From: Nitrosopumilus sp. b1
GTDB taxonomy: Archaea; Thermoproteota; Nitrososphaeria; Nitrososphaerales; Nitrosopumilaceae
Direction: 5' to 3'
Assembly: GCF_014078545.1 (NCBI RefSeq)
Contig: NZ_MU078732.1
Coordinates: forward strand, 29,111-93,110
DNA length: 64,000 bases
Positions 34,530-43,808 of this stretch are shown here, one piece after another; positions within the stretch are counted from its first letter, which is position 1, and every line of letters begins with the position of its first letter. The notes beneath the pieces are model-generated. The model was not told the DNA's origin and did not search any database. It saw nothing but the letters and a program-made list of their open reading frames with translations. Made by a program: the position numbers and the translations under genes.

Positions 34530-35741
34530 CTACTTTACTACCGCGGAAATCTTTGCAACATCTGCTTGCATTACTTGTGGTTTTGGCAACACTTCCATTA
34601 GTGATTCAGTGGCTTTTAATCCATTGCCAGTGACATAACAGACGGTAGTATCATTTTTGTCAATCTTGCCTTCGTCTACCAGTTTTTTCAATACCGCAAC
34701 AGATACTCCGCCAGCAGGTTCTGTAAAAATTCCTTCAGTCTTTGCAAGTAACAGTATTGCATCAAGAATTTCTTTGTTGTTTGATTCTTCTGCAAAACCA
34801 TTGTACTGTTTTAATCGTTTTAGAACATATCGGCCATCACCAGGATCACCAATTGCTAAACTCTTTGCTATTGTATCAGGTTGTTCTACTGGAATTACTT
34901 CATAACTTTTTTTCTTAAATGCAGTAACAATTGGTGCGCAACCTGTTGGTTGGGCTGCAACCATATGCATGTTAGAAACATCATTTAGCAATGAAATATT
35001 TTGTAATTCTTCAAATCCTTTGCATATTGCATTAAGCATTGCACCACTACCTACTGGTACAACAAGTTGATCAGGCACCTGCCAATCTAGTTGTTCTGCA
35101 ACTTCATAGGCCAGTGTTTTTGAGCCTTCAACATAGTATGAGCGCATGTTGATGTTAACAATACCAATGCCCTTGCTATCACCAATTTGTGCAGCAATTC
35201 TATTTGCGTCATCATATGTTCCATCAACTGCGATAAAGTTTGCACCATAAGATAGTGCTTGTGCAATCTTTGGCATCTCAATGTCACTTGGTGCAAAAAT
35301 GTGGCATGGAAATCCACCCTTTGCAGCATGAGCTGCAGTAGCAGAAGCTAGATTACCAGTTGATGCGCAACCAACTGCGGATAATCCAAATTCTTTTGAC
35401 TTTGATACTGCAATACCGGCAGGTCTGTCTTTAAATGAAAATGTAGGGTTAACAGAGTCATTTTTTATGTAAAGCTTGTTCAGTCCTAATTCTTTGCCAA
35501 GTTTTTCTGCCCTAACTAGAGGAGTCATGCCAGCATCAATACTGATAATGTTTGATTTTTCTAGAATCGGTAATAATTCAAAGTAACGCCAATAGGTATG
35601 TTCTCTGTTTGAAAATGTGTCTTTGTTGACTTTGGGAAAGTCATATTTTACATCTAGAGGTCCAAAACAGTCTTCACAAATATACTTGAAAGTAGGCTCA
35701 TAGTGCTTTTTACATTCTCTACATTCTAGGGAAATCCTCAT
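34530..35741 (-). CDS. thrC: threonine synthase
   Basis: A 403-aa PLP enzyme converting O-phosphohomoserine to threonine. A small zinc-finger-like start (CRECKKHY...CEDCFG, residues 7-25) is followed by the PLP lysine in SFKDRPAG and the cofactor phosphate loop GCASTGNLASATAAHAA. The second half contains VVPVGSGAMLN and FTEPAGGVSVAVLK. This is the archaeal/plant-like fold-type II form with the N-terminal cysteine cluster. It is the first gene of a two-gene unit with the ubiquitin/E1 fusion. Confidence 0.94.
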   Translation of the reverse strand: MRISLECRECKKHYEPTFKYICEDCFGPLDVKYDFPKVNKDTFSNREHTYWRYFELLPILEKSNIISIDAGMTPLVRAEKLGKELGLNKLYIKNDSVNPTFSFKDRPAGIAVSKSKEFGLSAVGCASTGNLASATAAHAAKGGFPCHIFAPSDIEMPKIAQALSYGANFIAVDGTYDDANRIAAQIGDSKGIGIVNINMRSYYVEGSKTLAYEVAEQLDWQVPDQLVVPVGSGAMLNAICKGFEELQNISLLNDVSNMHMVAAQPTGCAPIVTAFKKKSYEVIPVEQPDTIAKSLAIGDPGDGRYVLKRLKQYNGFAEESNNKEILDAILLLAKTEGIFTEPAGGVSVAVLKKLVDEGKIDKNDTTVCYVTGNGLKATESLMEVLPKPQVMQADVAKISAVVK

Positions 35742-35795
35742 GATCGTTCTACTCTTGTATAGTATTGATAAAAAATCCTAATATCAAGTTAAGTA

Positions 35796-35828
35796 TTACT
35801 TAATTTTATAGGTATAAAAATTAAGTAA
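35796..35828. promoter_or_regulatory. AT-rich inverted repeat in a divergent promoter region
   Basis: TTACTTAATTTTATA (35796-35810) is matched by TATAAAAATTAAGTAA (35813-35828), complementary except for one extra base. It contains TATA-like cores in both orientations and lies between thrC (minus) and a membrane protein gene (plus). A shared operator or a bidirectional promoter element is plausible. The chance of such repeats is higher in AT-rich DNA. Confidence 0.35.
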
Positions 35829-35910
35829 GATGATTAATGATCGAATTATAAGAAAAAATTATTTTTATTCAAAAAAGAATATTAACTGAATCTCAAGATT
35901 AAAGACCGAA

Positions 35911-36420
35911 ATGAAAAAAGCAATTACTATCGGTGCAGGTGTAATTATTGTGATTAGCGTAATTACTGTCATTCTTGTATCTGAGGAAAAAACAGAAAAT
36001 ATTCCGCAAGTAATAATTGAAGAACCAGAATGGAATAGATCAGGACCATTTGCAATAAATAAAGAAGTTTACAAAGTGGGAGAAAAAGTATTCATTTCAA
36101 TTCAAGGATTACAACCAAACGATATGGGGAAAGTAGATTTTCTAACGCCTGAAGGAATAAGAGCGCATACAATACTATTTGATGGTAGACAAAAATCAGG
36201 ATTCAATCAATATTATGAACCAGATACATCACCATATACAGGAATTTACGATCCACAACAGCTAATAGGAAACTGGACTCTGGTGTTTAATGGAACTAAC
36301 TATGCTCCGATTAAATTTGAAATAATAGACGAATGGATACGTGGTGCTGAAGCTGAGATAAAACCAATCAAAAGACCAAGTACTGAATTAGTAGGTCCAT
36401 CAGTTAACGGAACTGATTAA
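35911..36420 (+). CDS. membrane-anchored extracellular protein, unknown function
   Basis: A 169-aa protein with an N-terminal membrane helix (about residues 4-24) and an exterior beta-rich domain (about 40-150, FAINKEVYKVGEKVFISIQGL onward). That pattern resembles the Ig-like modules of archaeal surface proteins with a YxVGExVxIxG strand. A charged tail ends NGTD. Its last 4 bases overlap the converging hisI gene. Family not recognised. The promoter is in the AT-rich stretch after the inverted repeat at 35796-35828. Confidence 0.72.
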   Translation: MKKAITIGAGVIIVISVITVILVSEEKTENIPQVIIEEPEWNRSGPFAINKEVYKVGEKVFISIQGLQPNDMGKVDFLTPEGIRAHTILFDGRQKSGFNQYYEPDTSPYTGIYDPQQLIGNWTLVFNGTNYAPIKFEIIDEWIRGAEAEIKPIKRPSTELVGPSVNGTD

Positions 36421-36749
36421 TCTTTTTTCAAATAATAGTGAAAGCAGTTTTTTTCACCAGTGTGACATGCAGGTCCTGATGGCTCTACAAGATAAATGAT
36501 AGCATCTTGGTCACAATCAACAAGTATTTGTTTTACTGCTTGTGTATTACCAGATTCTTCACCTTTCATCCAAAGTTTTTTCCTTGATCTGCTCCAGAAC
36601 CATGACTTGCCAGTTTTTTTTGTTAATTCCAATGATTCTTTATTGGAGTAAGCCAAAGTCAAAACCTCACGAGTGTTTGCATCTTGAACTATAACTGGAA
36701 CAAGGCCACCGTCTTTTTGAAAATCAATCTCTTCAATTGTTTTTTCCAT
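36417..36749 (-). CDS. hisI: phosphoribosyl-AMP cyclohydrolase HisI
   Basis: A 110-aa zinc enzyme opening the adenine ring of phosphoribosyl-AMP, the third step of histidine synthesis. Signature SWFWSRSRKKLWMKGEESGN and the metal-binding VDCDQDA and CHTGEKNCF are present. There is no C-terminal HisE domain, and no hisE gene is in the operon. It is the last gene of the histidine operon, 22 bp after hisF. Confidence 0.95.
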   Translation of the reverse strand: MEKTIEEIDFQKDGGLVPVIVQDANTREVLTLAYSNKESLELTKKTGKSWFWSRSRKKLWMKGEESGNTQAVKQILVDCDQDAIIYLVEPSGPACHTGEKNCFHYYLKKD

Positions 36750-36771
36750 TGTATTATTACTCCAGTATTGT

Positions 36772-37575
36772 TTATAATCTTACAGGAATATTTTTTTCTT
36801 TTAAAACAGATTTTACTCCTTTAACACCATGAGTATTATAATGAAATATGGAAGCTGCCAGTGCTGCATCTACGTTTGATTTTTGAAAGATTTCAGTCAT
36901 ATCTTCTGGTTTTCCACATCCGCCACTTGCTATTACAGGAAGAGATACAGAATTTACTATAGCACTGGTCAGAATTACATCATAACCATCTTTTGTTCCA
37001 TCTTTATCAATACTAGTTAGAAGAATTTCTCCTGCACCAAATTCTTGAGATTTTTTTGCCCATTCAACGGCGTCGATTCCAGTCTCTTTCTTTCCACCAA
37101 AGATGAAAACTTCAAACCAAAACTTTTTTCCTTCCTCAGAAAAAATATTTTTAGCTTTTGTGACGTCATAATTTCTTTTGGCATCAATTGCCACTACAAC
37201 ACATTGTCTTCCAAAGAGTTTCATTAATTCAGTAATTACTGTTGGATTCTTTATGGCGCCGGTATTAAGTGCCACTTTGTCAGCACCACTAAGTAGTATA
37301 TCTCTAGCATGTTGTAATGTGTTAACTCCACCACCTACAGTAAATGGAATATCAATAACTTTGGCAACTTTTGATACCAATGATTTTATCGTTTCACGTT
37401 TTTCTTCAGATGCTGTTATATCAAGGAAAATTAGTTCATCAGCTCCTTCATCACTATATTTTTTGGCCAACTCTACAGGATCTCCTGCATCCTTTAGTGA
37501 TTCAAAATTCAATCCTTTAACTACTCGTCCGTTTGCTACATCAAGACAGGGTATGACTCTTTTTGTTAATGTCAT
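36772..37575 (-). CDS. hisF: imidazole glycerol phosphate synthase, cyclase subunit HisF
   Basis: A 267-aa half-barrel-duplicated TIM barrel that uses ammonia from HisH to make imidazole glycerol phosphate and AICAR. Catalytic aspartates are in CLDV (D11 region) and SIDKDG. The PFTVGGG, LLSGADKVALNT and ASGGCG phosphate loops are intact. It contains a slightly longer middle section (KKFWFEVFIFGGKKET) than typical. It overlaps hisA by 4 bases. Confidence 0.96.
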   Translation of the reverse strand: MTLTKRVIPCLDVANGRVVKGLNFESLKDAGDPVELAKKYSDEGADELIFLDITASEEKRETIKSLVSKVAKVIDIPFTVGGGVNTLQHARDILLSGADKVALNTGAIKNPTVITELMKLFGRQCVVVAIDAKRNYDVTKAKNIFSEEGKKFWFEVFIFGGKKETGIDAVEWAKKSQEFGAGEILLTSIDKDGTKDGYDVILTSAIVNSVSLPVIASGGCGKPEDMTEIFQKSNVDAALAASIFHYNTHGVKGVKSVLKEKNIPVRL

Positions 37576-38285
37576 AGTTTTTTTGCCTCCTCAATAGTAA
37601 TTTGATTTTCGTATAGTGCCTTTCCAAGAATCACTCCAAATGCATTTTTTTCCTTTACTAATTTGACATCATTAATGTTGGAGATTCCTCCGCTTGCGAT
37701 AATGTTGGTATCTTTTAAGGAGCATACTTTCTCTAAATAATTCAGATCGGGTCCTTGCATTGTTCCATCTCTACTAACATTGGTTACCAAAAATTCAGAA
37801 AATCCCATATTCAAAAAGTCTTTTACAGCATTGATCAAATTGATATCAGTGTTTGTTTGCCAACCATTAACCACAATTTTTCCATCAAGATGATCTGCAG
37901 AAATTACAATCTTTTCTTTACCAAATTTTTCTAATAATGATTTCAAAGTATTTTTTTCTTTGAAAGCCAGTGTGCCCAAAACAACTCTAGGGCAAAATTC
38001 CAATACTTGTTGAATGATTGATTCATCTCTTAATCCACCTGCAACTTCAAATGGTATAGATAATTTACTTGTCATTTCTTCTATGATAGTAATATTGGTA
38101 CCCCTCCCAAGTGTTGCATCAAGGTCTACAATATGCAACATGTCTGCTCCGGCATTTTCCCATTTTTTGGAAATTTCATTTGGGTTATCACTATAGATGG
38201 TTTTTTGATTAGGATCCCCTTTGTACAAGCGTACAACTTTGCCATCCATTAGATCAATTGCAGGAATTATCTTCACTTTTGGCAC
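37572..38285 (-). CDS. hisA: ProFAR isomerase HisA
   Basis: A 237-aa TIM-barrel isomerase of the ProFAR-to-PRFAR step. AIDLMDGKVVRLYKGD carries the first catalytic aspartate, and the second is in VTNVSRDGTMQGP. The ASGGISNINDV loop binds phosphate. It overlaps hisH by 13 bases upstream and hisF by 4 downstream. Confidence 0.95.
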   Translation of the reverse strand: MPKVKIIPAIDLMDGKVVRLYKGDPNQKTIYSDNPNEISKKWENAGADMLHIVDLDATLGRGTNITIIEEMTSKLSIPFEVAGGLRDESIIQQVLEFCPRVVLGTLAFKEKNTLKSLLEKFGKEKIVISADHLDGKIVVNGWQTNTDINLINAVKDFLNMGFSEFLVTNVSRDGTMQGPDLNYLEKVCSLKDTNIIASGGISNINDVKLVKEKNAFGVILGKALYENQITIEEAKKL

Positions 38286-38881
38286 TCTCTGAGAAAATTT
38301 TTGAGCATGATTCTTCCTACAGCGCCAGATTTTTCAGGGTGAAATTGTGTGCCAAAGAAATTATCCTGTTCTATTACCGCTGGAACTTTAATTCCATAAT
38401 CAGCATTTGCTGCTATAATATCGTCTGATGCAGGTTTTGCTCTATACGAATGTACAAAGTATACCCATGCTCCATCATCAACCCCCTCTAAAATTGTACT
38501 ATGTTTTTTTATCTCCAAGCTGTTCCAGCCCATATGCGGTACCTTCATCGTATTTGGTAGTACGATAACTTCACCGTCAATTACTCCTAATCCTTCTTCC
38601 TTTCCTTCTTCACTCTTTGAGAAAAACATCTCCATACCAAGACAAATTCCAAGTACTGGAATTTTTTCTTTGACATAATCCTGAAAATCTGTCTTTGAAT
38701 TTTCTGTAATGCTTTTAATTGCGGGATCAAAGTTCCCTACTCCAGGAAGTAAGATTCCAGAATATTCTTTAGATTTATCAAAGCTAGTAATTACATCAAC
38801 ATTTGCATCATTTTTTTCTAAAGAGTTCTTTAGGCTGAAAATATTTCCAGCACCGTAATCAAATATTGCTACTTTAACCAT
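38273..38881 (-). CDS. hisH: imidazole glycerol phosphate synthase, glutaminase subunit HisH
   Basis: A 202-aa class I glutamine amidotransferase that feeds ammonia to HisF. The nucleophile is in GICLGMEMFF, and the His-Glu pair is in TQFHPEKSG. The N-terminal DYGAGNIFSLK and LPGVGNF are typical. Its start shares one base with the hisB end. Confidence 0.96.
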   Translation of the reverse strand: MVKVAIFDYGAGNIFSLKNSLEKNDANVDVITSFDKSKEYSGILLPGVGNFDPAIKSITENSKTDFQDYVKEKIPVLGICLGMEMFFSKSEEGKEEGLGVIDGEVIVLPNTMKVPHMGWNSLEIKKHSTILEGVDDGAWVYFVHSYRAKPASDDIIAANADYGIKVPAVIEQDNFFGTQFHPEKSGAVGRIMLKNFLRECQK

Positions 38882-39468
38882 TACATAGAACCTTTAGTAC
38901 TTGGAATTCCTTTCTGTTTTTTATCTTTTGAGGATGCCGTTCTAAATGCAACCGCTAATGATTTCATTGCAGCTTCGACTTTGTGATGGTCATTATCTCC
39001 ATACTTTACAGTAAGGTGGATACAGCAGTTAAGATTCTGTAGTAATGATTGAAAGAAATGCTCAATGTCTTCTCGTGAGATATCTTCAACTTTTGTACGC
39101 TTCATTGTCAGATTCAGATTATAAAATGGTCTTTTAATCAAATCAATTGAGGTTTCTGCTAAGGATTCATCCATAGGTACTGATGCATAGCTAAATCTTG
39201 TAATACCTGAACGATTTCCAAGTGCTTTGTCTATTGCTGAACCAATCGTGATGGCAGTGTCTTCAATTAAGTGGTGTGTGATTTTGTCATTAGATTTTGC
39301 ATTAACTTTAAGATCCATCATTGAGTGTTTCCCAAATGCAACAATCAAATGATCAAGAAAATTGATTCCTGTCTTGATATTCGTGTTTCCTGTACCATCA
39401 AGATTCACACTGACAGAAACATCAGTCTCTTTTGTTGAGCGCTTGATTGTACTTTTTCTAGAGCCCAT
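38881..39468 (-). CDS. hisB: imidazole glycerol phosphate dehydratase HisB
   Basis: A 195-aa manganese enzyme removing water from imidazole glycerol phosphate. Metal-binding histidines occur in [21 protein letters not shown] and DNDHHKVEA. It is the monofunctional form, without the phosphatase half of the enterobacterial HisB, so the histidinol-phosphatase step must come from another protein. The HAD gene just upstream is the obvious candidate. Confidence 0.95.
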   Translation of the reverse strand: MGSRKSTIKRSTKETDVSVSVNLDGTGNTNIKTGINFLDHLIVAFGKHSMMDLKVNAKSNDKITHHLIEDTAITIGSAIDKALGNRSGITRFSYASVPMDESLAETSIDLIKRPFYNLNLTMKRTKVEDISREDIEHFFQSLLQNLNCCIHLTVKYGDNDHHKVEAAMKSLAVAFRTASSKDKKQKGIPSTKGSM

Positions 39469-39487
39469 AGCAGTTTAGTGTTTAGCC

Positions 39488-40462
39488 TCAGACCAGATTT
39501 AATACCTTCGGAAGAAGAAGTATGGAATCCAATGCTAAGGGCACGTTATTTTTCTCAAATAATTCCAATTTTGTAGTAGGGTTTTTGCTTGTACCAATAA
39601 TTCCGCAAAAGGTGGTTTTCCTGCCTAGATCGTTGACTTTTTTTGCCATGATATAGTCCTCCATAGAGTCACCAACATACAAGCAATGTACAGAATCCAA
39701 TCCCCTTATGCAACGATACAGAGATTCAGGATTAGGTTTTGCCAACTCACGAGGTTCGTCCTCAAGAAATATTGAATTTTTTAGATCAAATTCATCCAAG
39801 AGATTTTTTAGAGAATATCTTATTGATTCTAATCCTCTACCAGTTGTGATTGCAATTTTGTCTTTTAATTTATTTTTTAGGTTAGTTAGTAGATCTTTTG
39901 AGACGATAATTTTGTCATTTTCAATAAGACCAGATTCGGTGAATTCAGATTTCTTTCCAAAAAGTTTCTGATAAAGTTGCGGGCCATAAAAGAGTTGATC
40001 AAATATTGTATAAAGAATACTATTTCTGTTATTTCCAGGATAATATAATTTATTTTTTAAATCAGTAATATCGATTTTACCACTAAGAAATTTTTCAACA
40101 GAAGATATACCTGTGGGACCAGCATTTTCAATTACTTGATTGATAAGATCAAGTTTATCTTTTTTTAATTTTTCAGAAGCAGCTATGGTTAAGATTACAG
40201 CATAAGTAAGATCTACCTCATCATTAAAACCGCCTGTTGATTTGAATCCATCAATTATTTCAGGAGTAATGGATATTGGATTGGTAATTCCATAATATTT
40301 TTTCAAAACAAATTTTGTTGTCTTGTCTATTGCAAGATCATATGATAAAGTAATATCAATTAATACGCCATCACAGTCAAAGATTATTGCATCAATATTT
40401 GAAAGATCTTTTAGAACATCTCTGTTTGCAAAAATTCCATCAGATACTTTTTCTAATTTCAT
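39488..40462 (-). CDS. HAD-superfamily phosphatase in the histidine operon
   Basis: A 324-aa HAD-fold hydrolase. The nucleophile motif is D29-C-D31 (IIFDCDGVLID), motif II is ITTGRG, and the metal motif is YVGDSMEDYIMAKK near the C-terminus. Its start overlaps the end of hisC and it precedes hisB, deep inside the operon. This position makes it a strong candidate for histidinol-phosphate phosphatase, the step not otherwise represented here. It is larger than the classical HisB phosphatase half or PHP-type HisK, with a helical cap insert between about residues 50 and 190. Activity is inferred, not shown. Confidence 0.88.
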   Translation of the reverse strand: MKLEKVSDGIFANRDVLKDLSNIDAIIFDCDGVLIDITLSYDLAIDKTTKFVLKKYYGITNPISITPEIIDGFKSTGGFNDEVDLTYAVILTIAASEKLKKDKLDLINQVIENAGPTGISSVEKFLSGKIDITDLKNKLYYPGNNRNSILYTIFDQLFYGPQLYQKLFGKKSEFTESGLIENDKIIVSKDLLTNLKNKLKDKIAITTGRGLESIRYSLKNLLDEFDLKNSIFLEDEPRELAKPNPESLYRCIRGLDSVHCLYVGDSMEDYIMAKKVNDLGRKTTFCGIIGTSKNPTTKLELFEKNNVPLALDSILLLPKVLNLV

Positions 40463-41529
40463 CCTAAAAGATCACGTATAGCTAATAAAAATTTAGAATT
40501 CATATCTTTTGTTCCTACTGTTACTCTCAAGCATCCAGGGTGTTCCCCTATCTTTCCAAGTTTTCTAATTGAGATTCCTTGTTCAACAAGAGCTGTAAAG
40601 ACCCGTTTGTCAGCTCCCTTTGCATCAAATAAGATGAAATTTGCTTTAGAGTTGAAAACCTCAAAGGCGTCATACTTTTTCAAGTTATCAAGGATTCTTT
40701 TTCTCTCAGATTGGACCAATTTTGCTGCATCCTTCATGTATTTTGCTTTCTCCAAGGCTGAAATACCTGCCTCTATGGCAATTGAATTAATTGGATATGG
40801 ATATTGTATTACGCGATTGAATACATCAGTGAATTTCTTATTTGCAATAAAATAGCCTAAACGTAATCCTGCTAATCCAAAAGCCTTTGAAAATGTCTGT
40901 ACAACTATGAGATTAGGATATTTTTTTGTCAGATTTGCAATGGAATAATCCGCAAACTCAACGTATGCCTCATCAATTATTACTAGTCCATCAAAATTTT
41001 TGATTAATTTTTCTGCATCAGGCTTGGAAAACTGAAATCCAGTAGGATTATTTGGTGAATCAAGATACAAGATATCTGAATTTTTTGATTTTTCCAAGAA
41101 TTTTTCAAGATTCAGAGTCATGTTTTTTGAGAAGGGGATTTTGATCGTAGGTATAGAAAATAGTTTACAGCGCTCTTCGAAAAATCCAAAGGTCGGATCA
41201 GATGTAAGAACTTTGGTTTGTTTTGATGCAAAGTTTGCTAGAATTAGATCAAGAATTTGATCAGAGCCATTGCCAACTCCAATCATGCTAGTTGGAATCT
41301 TTAGATATTTTGATAAAGCTTGGATTAATCGTTCTGTTCCGCCTAGAGGATATTCCCGTATATCAGAAGTTTTTTTTGCAGTATTGATAAGATCGTTTTG
41401 AAGTTGTTTTGGAATTACAAAGTTTTCATTAGAATCAAGCTTTAATGTGTCTTGAAATTTTTCAGGTTTTTCATATCCTGATTGTTTTGAAAGCTCTTTA
41501 ATTTTATTTTCAAACCAGTTTTGCTTCAT
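40459..41529 (-). CDS. hisC: histidinol-phosphate aminotransferase HisC
   Basis: A 356-aa fold-type I PLP aminotransferase. The cofactor lysine is in QTFSKAFGLAGLRLGY. The IGVGNGSDQILDL loop, DSPNNPTG and IDEAYVEF complete the active site. It overlaps the downstream HAD gene and the upstream hisD by 4 bases each. Confidence 0.95.
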   Translation of the reverse strand: MKQNWFENKIKELSKQSGYEKPEKFQDTLKLDSNENFVIPKQLQNDLINTAKKTSDIREYPLGGTERLIQALSKYLKIPTSMIGVGNGSDQILDLILANFASKQTKVLTSDPTFGFFEERCKLFSIPTIKIPFSKNMTLNLEKFLEKSKNSDILYLDSPNNPTGFQFSKPDAEKLIKNFDGLVIIDEAYVEFADYSIANLTKKYPNLIVVQTFSKAFGLAGLRLGYFIANKKFTDVFNRVIQYPYPINSIAIEAGISALEKAKYMKDAAKLVQSERKRILDNLKKYDAFEVFNSKANFILFDAKGADKRVFTALVEQGISIRKLGKIGEHPGCLRVTVGTKDMNSKFLLAIRDLLG

Positions 41530-42800
41530 TTCAATCTACTCTCTACAGCATTATAGTGATTAGATAATCCTTCTGTATCGGTAAAAGCCTTCATTGATTT
41601 TGATATCTTTTTCAATGCAGGTTTTGTTGCCTCAACAGTGGTAGATATTTTGAGAAAATCCATTACAGATAGTGAGCCCCTTGTTCTTCCAAAGCCATTG
41701 GTAGGTAAGATGTGGTTTGAGCCTAGAAGATAATCACTAGCAGAAGAAGGCGAGTTATTACCTATCAAAACTAGTCCTGGTGCTTTGATCTTTTTTGCAA
41801 GTTTTTTTGCATCTTTTGTCATTATTTCAAGGTGTTCAGGTGCAAGACTATTGGCAAGAATCACTAGGTCATCTTTTGATTTACATATTCCAATAAAGCC
41901 ATTTCTTTTGAGGCTAGACTTTACAATGTTTGCTCGTGGAGCAGACTTTATTTTTTCTGTGATTAATTGATTGATTTTTTTTCCAACTGTATGAGAGGTT
42001 GTTAGCACATAACAAAAGGTATCTGCACTATGTTCTGCTTGAGAAATAAGATCATCGACTACAAGATGTACTGGAGAAGAATCATCTACAATTATTCCAA
42101 GTTCTGTTGGTCCAGCATTCATATCTATTGATGTTCGTTCACTAAGAATGGATTTTGCCATTGTAACAAATGGACCACCAGGTCCAACGATTTTATCAAC
42201 TGGATTTAGGGATTTTGTTCCGTATGATAATGCTGCAATTGCTTGAGCCCCACCTATCTTAAAAATCTCTGAGGCACCACAGATATCTGCAGATACTATA
42301 GTCATTGGATCTATTTTTCCTGTGGTATCAGGTGGCGATACAACTACAATTCTCTTTACACCTGCAATCTTTGCTGGAACAATTGACATTATTGCAGAGC
42401 TGGGATACCTTGCCATTCCACCAGGAACATAGCATCCGACGTTTTTGATTGGAGTAAATGATTTTGATATCTTTACACCGTCTACGTTTATTGTAAAATT
42501 CTTTAAAATAGCTTTTAGTTTAGATTCTGATCTAGATAATCGATTTTTTGCAGTTTTTATTGCAAGTATCTCTTCTTTTGAAAGTCTAGAGTATGCATTT
42601 TGTATTTCAGACTTTGTAACACGCAATGATGCAGATTTTGTTTTGTTGAATTTTTTTTCATATTTTTTAAGCGCTGAATCACCATTTTTTTGTACATCAG
42701 ATATGATTGATTCGACGATCTTTTTGTTCTGCGTGGATTGTTTTGGTCGTATTTTTTCAGAAAATGTATCTACATTACGAATTTGAATGATTCTCATCAA
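41526..42800 (-). CDS. hisD: histidinol dehydrogenase HisD
   Basis: A 424-aa zinc-dependent NAD enzyme that oxidises histidinol twice to histidine. Recognised from VGCYVPGGMARYPSSAIMSIVPAKIAGV-type N-terminal sequence (only part quoted), DMNAGPTELGIIVD, DLISQAEHSADT, and the C-terminal NHILPTNGFGRTRGSLS. It overlaps hisC and hisG by 4 bases each, consistent with coupled translation. Confidence 0.95.
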   Translation of the reverse strand: MMRIIQIRNVDTFSEKIRPKQSTQNKKIVESIISDVQKNGDSALKKYEKKFNKTKSASLRVTKSEIQNAYSRLSKEEILAIKTAKNRLSRSESKLKAILKNFTINVDGVKISKSFTPIKNVGCYVPGGMARYPSSAIMSIVPAKIAGVKRIVVVSPPDTTGKIDPMTIVSADICGASEIFKIGGAQAIAALSYGTKSLNPVDKIVGPGGPFVTMAKSILSERTSIDMNAGPTELGIIVDDSSPVHLVVDDLISQAEHSADTFCYVLTTSHTVGKKINQLITEKIKSAPRANIVKSSLKRNGFIGICKSKDDLVILANSLAPEHLEIMTKDAKKLAKKIKAPGLVLIGNNSPSSASDYLLGSNHILPTNGFGRTRGSLSVMDFLKISTTVEATKPALKKISKSMKAFTDTEGLSNHYNAVESRLK

Positions 42801-43771
42801 TTCTCTTCGTCACGTTTTATCTCCTCAAGTTCCAAAATTTGTCTTGGTTCATGGACTACAAGCCCCTGTGCAATCTTACGTAGTTTTGGAATTAACTTGT
42901 GATATTCTGACTTTAGAATGATAGTATTTACTCCGAACCAACCTTCATCACTAAGTGGACTAATTGTTGGCCTCTTTAAGGCAGGTATCTCCTTTAGTAG
43001 TTTGTCTAGATTCTTCTCTTCTACATTAAGATAGATGTGCAAGTATTTCTTTCCATGTACTGCTCCCCTCAATAATGTAACAATATCAAATATCTTTTCA
43101 CGTTTTTTTGGATCCTTTAGTGATTGTTTGTTGACAATCAAGTGTGCTGTTGATTCTAGAACTTGATCTACAATCTTAAGATTATTCTGTGTTAGAGTGG
43201 TTCCGGTTTCAGTGACATCCATTATTGCATCAACATCTTCAGGTGGTTTTGCTTCTGTTGCACCAAATGATAAATGAATTTGAACATTTTTGTTTGTTCC
43301 TAGTCGGACCCAAGGTGTAACGATTAATGGATCCTTATTTCCAAAGAATTTCTTGTATGATTTACATTCTTTGATAAATTTTGACGCAGTCATAAGATAC
43401 TCTGATGAAATTCTTAGAATCTTTTTCTTTTTTGCATAATCAGCAATCATTGAATCAAGATTTTTGTATTTGTAATTATCTGGAAATGCGATTACAAGTT
43501 TTATTCTTCCATACTCTAAATCTAAAATTGGCTCTACATCTGCTTTGGTTTCCCCTACCCAGTCTTTACCAGTTATACCTACATCATAGAGTCCTTCAGA
43601 AACCATTGTGGGAATTTCTTGAGGACGAAGCATCTTTACAGTAATCTTTGGATCATCAAGGTATACTCTGTAGGTACGATTTTTTCGATTTACTTTAGTC
43701 CAAGATCTTTGCAATAATGCAAAGGTTGCTTCCTCTAAGCTTCCTTTTGGAATGGCAAATTTTACAGACAT
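42797..43771 (-). CDS. hisG: ATP phosphoribosyltransferase, long form HisG
   Basis: The 324-aa committed enzyme of histidine synthesis. Long-form HisG has a C-terminal regulatory domain (about 240-324), which here includes KYLHIYLNVEEKNLDKLL and the WFGVNTII region, so feedback inhibition by histidine without HisZ is expected. The catalytic core shows FAIPKGSLEE, YDVGITGKDWV and DVTETGTTL. It opens the operon. The leaderless start is supported by the TATA element 26 bases upstream. Confidence 0.95.
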   Translation of the reverse strand: MSVKFAIPKGSLEEATFALLQRSWTKVNRKNRTYRVYLDDPKITVKMLRPQEIPTMVSEGLYDVGITGKDWVGETKADVEPILDLEYGRIKLVIAFPDNYKYKNLDSMIADYAKKKKILRISSEYLMTASKFIKECKSYKKFFGNKDPLIVTPWVRLGTNKNVQIHLSFGATEAKPPEDVDAIMDVTETGTTLTQNNLKIVDQVLESTAHLIVNKQSLKDPKKREKIFDIVTLLRGAVHGKKYLHIYLNVEEKNLDKLLKEIPALKRPTISPLSDEGWFGVNTIILKSEYHKLIPKLRKIAQGLVVHEPRQILELEEIKRDEEN

Positions 43772-43793
43772 TTTGACTCTCTTACCACTCTGC

Positions 43794-43803
43794 TATATAA
43801 TAT
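43794..43803 (-). promoter_or_regulatory. TATA box of the histidine operon
   Basis: On the minus strand ATATTATATA is centred 27 bases before the hisG ATG (43771), in the 37-bp gap after the HMG-CoA reductase gene. The transcript should begin at or next to the ATG. No operator-like palindrome is visible in the remaining space. Confidence 0.6.
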
Positions 43804-43808
43804 CATGT

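Noticed and set aside
39708..39971. 87-codon plus-strand frame inside the HAD phosphatase gene
   Set aside because: It is antisense to a well-supported operon gene and has low-information composition.
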